From positions 496,001 to 560,000 of the forward strand of contig NZ_JALEBH010000001.1 of the NCBI RefSeq assembly GCF_022758885.1: a stretch of DNA of 64,000 nt. Reading direction: 5' to 3'. Origin of the DNA: Sphingobium sp. BYY-5. GTDB taxonomy: Bacteria; Pseudomonadota; Alphaproteobacteria; Sphingomonadales; Sphingomonadaceae. Positions 59,148 through 64,000 of the stretch are shown piece by piece (position 1 is the stretch's first letter; each line of letters starts with the position of its first letter). The position numbers were made by a program, and so were the translations under genes. The notes beneath the pieces were generated by a model, which did no database searches, had not been told where the DNA came from, and worked only from the letters and a program-made list of their open reading frames with translations.

Positions 59148-60422
59148 CTACGCCTCCTTCATCTTCCGATAGGCGTCGAACAGCGTCAGGAACCGGTCGA
59201 TATCCGCCTTGCTGAGGAAATAGGGCGTGGCGAGGCGCAGCTTGCTGGGGTTGCCGCCGCGAATGCGGACCTTGTGGTTGGTCCAGAGCCAGTCCTGCAA
59301 TTCCATCCGCTGGATCGAGGGCATGTTGACCGTGGCGATCGCGCCGCGCAGCGCGGGATCGGCCGAGGTCCAGCTTTCCGCGCCGCGCTTCATCATTTCG
59401 GCATGGATATAGTCGGCCAGGCTGCGGTTGCGTGCCTCGATCCGGTCCATGCCGATCATGCTGGCGAAGGCTATGGCGGCATTGAGGCCCATGAGCGTGG
59501 GGATGCAGGATGATCCGATCTGCATATAACGGTCGGCCATGCGCGTGGGATCGTCATAGCCGCCGGTGGCAATTGTGTTCCACACCCGGTCCATCACGCC
59601 CTTGTCGCGTAGGTAGAGGAAGCCCGTCCCCTTGGTGGCGAATAGCCATTTGTGCATCGATCCGGTATAAAGGTCGCAGCCTATGTCATTGAGATCGACC
59701 TTTATCATGCCGGGCGCATGGGCGCCGTCGAAAGCGGAGACGATCCCCTTCGATCGGGCGAGCGCAGCGATCTCCTTGGCCGGCAGCACCACGCCAGTCG
59801 CGGTGCTGATATGGCTGACGAAGATAATCCGCGTCCGGGGCGTGATCGCGTCGTTGATGCGGTTAAGGATTTCGGCCGCGTCTTTGGGTGGCTTGGGCAT
59901 GGCGAATTTCTTCACCACCACGCCATAGCGGCGCTGGCGCAGCATCCAGGGCATTTCGCCCGATCCATGTTCCTCGTCGGAAATCAGCACTTCGTCGCTG
60001 GCTTTCATGTCGAAGCCGCCCGCGACATAGCTGTTCGCCTCCGTACAGTTGCGCAGGATCGCCATCTGTTCAACCCGCGCGCCCATGAAATCGGCGAAGG
60101 GCCGGCGATATTCGTCCCATGATCCATAGCCCCAGATCGGATAATCCTCCGACCCCGGCTGGGTCATCTGCTCGGTCGATTGAAAGCCGTCGAAAATGGC
60201 CTTCAGCACCGGGCGCGGCGAGGAGCCGACCGTGCCGACATTAAGGTTCACCACGTCTGCCGGGATCAGGAACTGGCGGCGCAACGAGGCCCAATAGGCG
60301 TCCTCATCCCTGCTATGGAGATCGGCGGCGGGCAGGGGGACGGATTGCAGCGCCTGAGCGCCGATCGGCTGGGCGAGGGAGGCGGCAGCGGCGCTGCCTA
60401 GGAAGGAACGGCGGTCGAGCAT
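59148..60422 (-). CDS. Tat-exported PLP-dependent aminotransferase class V-fold protein
   Basis: This 424-residue protein starts with a twin-arginine signal MLDRRSFLGSAAAASLAQPI and continues as a fold-type I class V PLP enzyme of the isopenicillin-N epimerase/cysteine desulfurase-like group. VVNLNVGTVGSSPRPV binds cofactor phosphate, and FVSHISTATGVVLPAKEIAALA follows. SAFDGAHAPGMIKVDLNDIG has the cofactor Asp, and the Lys of YTGSMHKWLFATKGTGFLYL forms the Schiff base. It is unusual for PLP enzymes to be exported. The substrate is unknown. ATG 60422 is set by the Tat signal. Confidence 0.88.
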   Translation of the reverse strand: MLDRRSFLGSAAAASLAQPIGAQALQSVPLPAADLHSRDEDAYWASLRRQFLIPADVVNLNVGTVGSSPRPVLKAIFDGFQSTEQMTQPGSEDYPIWGYGSWDEYRRPFADFMGARVEQMAILRNCTEANSYVAGGFDMKASDEVLISDEEHGSGEMPWMLRQRRYGVVVKKFAMPKPPKDAAEILNRINDAITPRTRIIFVSHISTATGVVLPAKEIAALARSKGIVSAFDGAHAPGMIKVDLNDIGCDLYTGSMHKWLFATKGTGFLYLRDKGVMDRVWNTIATGGYDDPTRMADRYMQIGSSCIPTLMGLNAAIAFASMIGMDRIEARNRSLADYIHAEMMKRGAESWTSADPALRGAIATVNMPSIQRMELQDWLWTNHKVRIRGGNPSKLRLATPYFLSKADIDRFLTLFDAYRKMKEA

Positions 60423-60516
60423 CGGGCACCTCTTGCGCAATGCGGGCCGGGACGGTCCCTGCATTGTCCTGCGCAAGGTTGAACGATGCTCCGGCGGAAA
60501 TCCACCTGTCCCCCGT

Positions 60517-61824
60517 TCAGGCGGCTACGACGGTTTCCCCTGCGCCATAATAGGCGCTCTCGTCCAATATCCCCTCGCGCTTGGCGACCAGCGTCGCGAC
60601 CAGCACCTGGCCGGCGACATTGACGGCGGTGCGGCCCATGTCGAGGATCGGGTCGATGGCGAGCAGCAGCCCCGCGCCTTCCAGCGGCAGGCCCAGGGTC
60701 GAAAGGGTGAGGGTCAGCATCACGATCGCGCCGGTGAGGCCCGCGGTCGCGGCCGATCCGATCACGGACACGAAGACGATCAGCACATAGTCGATGAAAT
60801 GGAGCGGGATGCCGTAGAAACCCGCGACGAAGATGGCCGCGAGCGCGGGATAGATCGACGCGCAGCCGTCCATCTTGGTGGTGGAGGCCAGCGGGATGGC
60901 GAAGGCGGCATAACCCTTGTCGACGCCCAGCCGTTCGGTCACGGTTTCAGTGACGGGCAGGGTGCCGACCGAGGAGCGCGATACGAAGCCGAGCTGGATC
61001 GCCGGCCATGCCTTGGCGAAGAAGGGGCCGGGTTTCAGGCCGTTGGCGATCAGCAGGGTCGGGTAGACGACCAGCAGCACCAACGCGAGGCCGAGGTAGA
61101 TGGCGGCGGTGAAAGTACCAAGCTGCGCCAGCGCGCTCCAGCCATAGGTGGCGATGGCGGTGCCGATAAGGGCGGCCGATCCGATCGGGGTCAGGCGGAT
61201 GACCCATCCCAGGATCGCGCGCACCACGGCGAGCAGCGAGCGCACGAAGGCGAGGAACGGCTCCGCCTTGGCCCCGACCTTTAGCGTGGCGAGGCCGACC
61301 GCGATCGAGATGACCAGCAATTGCAGGATGTTGAAGGACAGGCTGGTGGTCGCCGCGCCGCCTTCCGCAACCTTGGTGCTGCCCGACAGGGCCAGGCTGT
61401 TGGCGGGCACCAGCCCTTTGAGGAAATCGAGCCAGCCGCCGACAGATTCCGGCTGCTTGGCCGCCAGCGCGGCGCTGCTGAGGCCGATGCCCGGCTGCAC
61501 GATGACGCCGATGGTGATGCCGATGGCCACCGCGATCAGCGCGGTGATCGCGAACCAGAGCAGGGTCTGCCCGGCCAGCCGCGCGGCGTTGTCCAGCGCG
61601 CGCAGATTGGCGATCGATGCGACGATGGCGGCGAAGACCAATGGCGGCACGATCGCCTTCAGCAGCGAGACGAAGATCGAACCGACTGTCTTGAGCGTCG
61701 TCGCCAGCCAGTTGAGATCGCCGTCCGGCCCCGCGCCGATCTGGCGGGCGACAAGGCCCAGCAGCAGGCCCACGACCATGCCGGCAAGCACCTGAAATCC
61801 GAAACTGCGATACTGGAGGGCCAT
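60517..61824 (-). CDS. Dicarboxylate/amino acid:cation symporter (DAACS family)
   Basis: This 435-residue DctA/GltP-like transporter has about eight hydrophobic helices and two re-entrant loops. Conserved elements in order are LLKAIVPPLVFAAIVASIANL, RSLLAVVRAILGWVIRLTPIG, the Ser-rich re-entrant hairpin RSSVGTLPVTETVTERLG, and LASTTKMDGCASIYPALAAIFVA. The last helix part LLLAIDPILDMGRTAVNVAGQVL contains the conserved Asp and Asn. It imports C4-dicarboxylates or acidic amino acids with Na+ or H+. The start is ATG 61824; longer extensions add no family sequence. Confidence 0.93.
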   Translation of the reverse strand: MALQYRSFGFQVLAGMVVGLLLGLVARQIGAGPDGDLNWLATTLKTVGSIFVSLLKAIVPPLVFAAIVASIANLRALDNAARLAGQTLLWFAITALIAVAIGITIGVIVQPGIGLSSAALAAKQPESVGGWLDFLKGLVPANSLALSGSTKVAEGGAATTSLSFNILQLLVISIAVGLATLKVGAKAEPFLAFVRSLLAVVRAILGWVIRLTPIGSAALIGTAIATYGWSALAQLGTFTAAIYLGLALVLLVVYPTLLIANGLKPGPFFAKAWPAIQLGFVSRSSVGTLPVTETVTERLGVDKGYAAFAIPLASTTKMDGCASIYPALAAIFVAGFYGIPLHFIDYVLIVFVSVIGSAATAGLTGAIVMLTLTLSTLGLPLEGAGLLLAIDPILDMGRTAVNVAGQVLVATLVAKREGILDESAYYGAGETVVAA

Positions 61825-61939
61825 GACTCTTTTTCCTCTGGGCAAGCGGCGGCCTATATCGGATGCGCATTGTCCGATTGCGCGCAAGCAATTCTTTCAA
61901 GGGATGCAGCGCGGATAAGGCTGTCCTCTTTCCGCAAGC

Positions 61940-61973
61940 GCGATTTCCATCGGAAATCGCGTTAAATCAAAAA
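61940..61973. repeat. Dispersed nested-hairpin repeat, copy C (short form)
   Basis: The outer stem GCGATTTCC / GGAAATCGC (61940-61948 and 61952-61960) is separated by only ATC, followed by GTTAAATCAAAAA. It lacks the inner hairpin of copies A and B. It lies between the symporter start and the M20 gene. Confidence 0.75.
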
Positions 61974-62093
61974 TCTAATGTAGCCGGGCCGATGCAATCG
62001 GATCGACTATTCCAGACCCATGGTCAAACGCATTGGCCGGGCCGATCCGCTATGCCACAAAAGCATGATCGGTCCATCAGGGAGTGTAAATAT

Positions 62094-63461
62094 ATGACGA
62101 TGCGGGGCGCATTGATGGGGGTGGCGCTGCTGGTCCTGCCGCAGGGCGTGCAGGCGGCGGCGGATGCGGGGACGGCGAAGGATATTCTCATGCGCTCCAT
62201 CGCTCATCGCACCGTGGAGGGGGCGGGGCAGGTGCCCGGACTGGCTAATTATTATGCTGGCGTGCTCAAGACGGCGGGCTTTGCCGACGGGGACATCGTC
62301 ATCACGCCGATGGGCGAGACGGCGACCCTGGCGGCGACGATCAAGGGCAGCGACCCGAAGCTGAAGCCCCTGGCCCTGATCGGCCATATGGATGTGGTGG
62401 CGGCGAACCGCGCCGACTGGACCCGCGATCCCTTCGTCCCGGTGGAGGAGAATGGCTATATTTTCGGGCGCGGGGCGGAGGATAATAAATATGATGTCGC
62501 GATGATGGTCGCGACCCTGGCGCACCTGAAGAAGGAAGGCTGGAAGCCGCGCCGCACCGTCATCCTGCTGCTGTCGGGGGATGAGGAGACCGGCATGGTC
62601 ACGACCAGGGCGCTCGCGATGCAATATCGGGACGTCGAATTGCTGCTGAACGGCGATGGCGGCGGCGGGCTGCTCAACGACGCGGGCAAGCCCGTTCTCT
62701 ACCAGTTGCAGGCGGGCGAGAAGACCTATGCCGATTTCGAGATCGGCTTCACCGATGCGGGCGGCCATTCGAGCGCGCCGACGCCGGACAATCCCATCTA
62801 CCGGCTGGCGAAGGCGATCGACCGGATCGTCGCCTATCAGTTTCCGCCCATGCGCAACGAATTGACCAGGGCGTCGCTGGCGCTGTCCGCCGACCGGATG
62901 GACGGCGAGGTGGGGCAGGCGATGCGGCGCTTTGCCGAAACGGGCGATCCGGCCGCCGCCGACCTGCTCTCCTCCCGGCCGGAGTTCATCGGGCAGGTGC
63001 GCACGACATGCGTCGCAACCATGGCGCAGGCGGGCCATGCGCTCAACGCCCTGCCGCAAAGCGCGAAGGTCAGCGTCAATTGCCGCATCTTCCCCGGCGT
63101 GCCGATCGCGGACGTCAAGGCGCAACTGGTGAAGGTGATCGCTGATCCGACCGCAACAGTCACGACTTTGAACGATCCGACCGGCAGCGATGCCTCGCCG
63201 CTGCGGGCCGATGTGGTGAAGGCGGTCAGGGAAGCCGTGACGGCACGTGCGCCGGGTGTCACGGTGATGCCGGGCATGTCGGCCGGGGCCACCGACAGCC
63301 TCTATTTCCGGGCGCTGGGCGTGCCGAGCTATGGCGTTTCCAGCCTGTTCATGAAGGCTGAGGACGGTTTCGCCCACGGCCTGAACGAGCGGGTGCCGGT
63401 AGCGGGCATAGGTGCGTCGCTGGAGCAATGGGACCGGGTCGTCCGGGCGCTGGCGAGGTAG
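62094..63461 (+). CDS. M20 family metallopeptidase, exported
   Basis: This 455-residue protein has a signal peptide (MTMRGALMGVALLVLPQGVQAAA) and the M20 zinc-peptidase fold. The metal-binding GHMDVVAANRADWTRDPF (His-x-Asp) comes first. FGRGAEDNKYDVAMMVATL has the bridging Asp, and LLSGDEETGMVTTRAL the general-base Glu-Glu. GMSAGATDSLYFRALGVPSYG and the C-terminal GFAHGLNERVP carry the last ligand. The lid/dimer domain is about 220-370. Many relatives are annotated as carboxypeptidases or dipeptidases. ATG 62094 is set by the signal peptide and GGGAG upstream; the longer frame from 61863 passes through repeat DNA. Confidence 0.92.
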   Translation: MTMRGALMGVALLVLPQGVQAAADAGTAKDILMRSIAHRTVEGAGQVPGLANYYAGVLKTAGFADGDIVITPMGETATLAATIKGSDPKLKPLALIGHMDVVAANRADWTRDPFVPVEENGYIFGRGAEDNKYDVAMMVATLAHLKKEGWKPRRTVILLLSGDEETGMVTTRALAMQYRDVELLLNGDGGGGLLNDAGKPVLYQLQAGEKTYADFEIGFTDAGGHSSAPTPDNPIYRLAKAIDRIVAYQFPPMRNELTRASLALSADRMDGEVGQAMRRFAETGDPAAADLLSSRPEFIGQVRTTCVATMAQAGHALNALPQSAKVSVNCRIFPGVPIADVKAQLVKVIADPTATVTTLNDPTGSDASPLRADVVKAVREAVTARAPGVTVMPGMSAGATDSLYFRALGVPSYGVSSLFMKAEDGFAHGLNERVPVAGIGASLEQWDRVVRALAR

Positions 63462-63477
63462 GGAGAACCCCGGAAAT

Positions 63478-63568
63478 CGTCATTCCCGCGGAGGCGGGAA
63501 CCCATTTCCCAACCGTTGTTTCAGGTGGCACGGTCAGGAGATGGATTCCCGCTTCCGCGGGAATGACG
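63478..63568. repeat. Inverted REP pair, CATTCCCGC family
   Basis: The arms CGTCATTCCCGCGGAGGCGGG (from 63478) and ATGGATTCCCGCTTCCGCGGGAATGACG (to 63568) are inverted copies. It lies between the convergent M20 and leuA genes and may end both transcripts. Confidence 0.75.
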
Positions 63569-63590
63569 TTATCTTTTGTTCGAGCGAAGC

Positions 63591-64000
63591 TCAGCCCCGC
63601 ACCGCAATCCCGTTCGCGGCGGAGAGCACGGCCTTGACTGATGCGGTCGCTACGTCGCTGTCGGTGCCGATGCCGAAGACAGTGCGGCCGTCGGGGGTAC
63701 GGCATTCGACATAGGCGGCGGCGTTCACATTCGTACCCGCGCCGATCGCATGTTCGCTATAATCGGCGATCTCCAACTCCACGCCCAGTTCGTCGCGCAG
63801 CGCGGCCAGAACCGAGGAGATGAGGCCGTTGCCGCGCCCGGAAATGGAGCGCTCGCCACCCTGATGGGCGATCTTGCCGGTGAAGATGCGATCGCCCGCC
63901 GCGCCGCCTTCCTGATAGTCGATCAGCGCATAAGGCTGGTCGTCGGTCAGGCAATAATGCTCTTCGAACGCGGTGGAAATGTCGGCGGCATTGAGTTCGC
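63591..64000 (-). CDS. leuA: 2-isopropylmalate synthase, C-terminal regulatory domain (cut by window edge)
   Basis: This frame runs from the right window edge to a stop at 63591 and gives about 136 residues of the LeuA dimer/regulatory domain. ELNAADISTAFEEHYCLTDD, then IAHQGGERSISGRGNGLISS, LGVELEIADYSEHAIGAGTN and VFGIGTDSDVATASVKAVLSA are typical of the LeuA C-terminal allosteric (leucine feedback) domain of the longer alphaproteobacterial type. The catalytic TIM barrel is outside the window. The enzyme makes the first committed step of leucine synthesis. Confidence 0.9.
   Translation of the reverse strand, partial: ELNAADISTAFEEHYCLTDDQPYALIDYQEGGAAGDRIFTGKIAHQGGERSISGRGNGLISSVLAALRDELGVELEIADYSEHAIGAGTNVNAAAYVECRTPDGRTVFGIGTDSDVATASVKAVLSAANGIAVRG

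Noticed and set aside
1..64000. CRISPR arrays, prophage, insertion sequences
   Set aside because: No regularly spaced direct repeats, no transposase or phage-like genes, and no integrase were seen; repeats are scattered single palindromes.

Overview
This GC-rich window looks like chromosome from an alphaproteobacterium of the order Sphingomonadales (Sphingobium or Sphingomonas type). That reading rests on several observations: a complete exosortase A (XrtA)/exopolysaccharide locus in the sphingomonad arrangement, a DUF5818-type small protein, an intracellular PHA depolymerase, many Tat-exported hydrolases, a PAP2_3-type phosphotransferase that fits sphingolipid metabolism, and several families of intergenic palindromic repeats. 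I see no tRNA, rRNA, CRISPR array, phage or transposase gene. The genus is inference.

Layout. 1-1234: lnt (cut by the window edge) and a YqaA/DedA membrane protein on the minus strand. 1411-7065: small hypothetical proteins, a TonB-like anchored protein, an SH3 protein, a D-2-hydroxyacid dehydrogenase, a DUF1328/DUF5818 pair and a DUF885 peptidase. 7524-10196: aconitase acnA with a terminator. 10363-18615: a class I amidotransferase, two Tat-exported carbohydrate-type proteins (GH27-like and beta-helix), an M28 peptidase, a GST, a PHA depolymerase and trxB.

18658-44120 is the core of the window. ACP and a FemAB/GNAT protein (minus strand) are divergent from an AMP-forming ligase and a PLP decarboxylase (plus strand). 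They are followed by an export lipoprotein, chain-length protein, tyrosine autokinase, outer-membrane barrel, AAA ATPase, polysaccharide deacetylase, FemAB protein, glycosyltransferase, exosortase A fused to an EpsI domain, and asparagine-synthase-like amidotransferase. The block ends with an EPS assembly set: priming sugar transferase, GT2, zinc-ribbon methyltransferase, flippase, GT4, FkbM methyltransferase and a large membrane protein. Many junctions overlap by 4 nt (ATGA), so translation is probably coupled. The block should build and export a polysaccharide and sort PEP-CTERM proteins to the surface. No PEP-CTERM substrate and no PrsK/PrsR regulator pair is seen here.

44319-64000 is mostly housekeeping: an amidohydrolase/dehydrogenase operon, threonine deaminase, Asp/Glu leucyltransferase, fRMsr, PAP2_3, ArfB/RluA, acyltransferase, an ECF41-type sigma factor with its carboxymuconolactone-decarboxylase partner, TauE, purC, a Tat-exported PLP enzyme, a dicarboxylate symporter, an M20 peptidase and the 3' end of leuA (cut by the window). 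Short, apparently less GC-rich, unrecognised genes lie at 54186-55084 and 58665-59090. Almost every sizeable intergenic gap holds a palindromic repeat.
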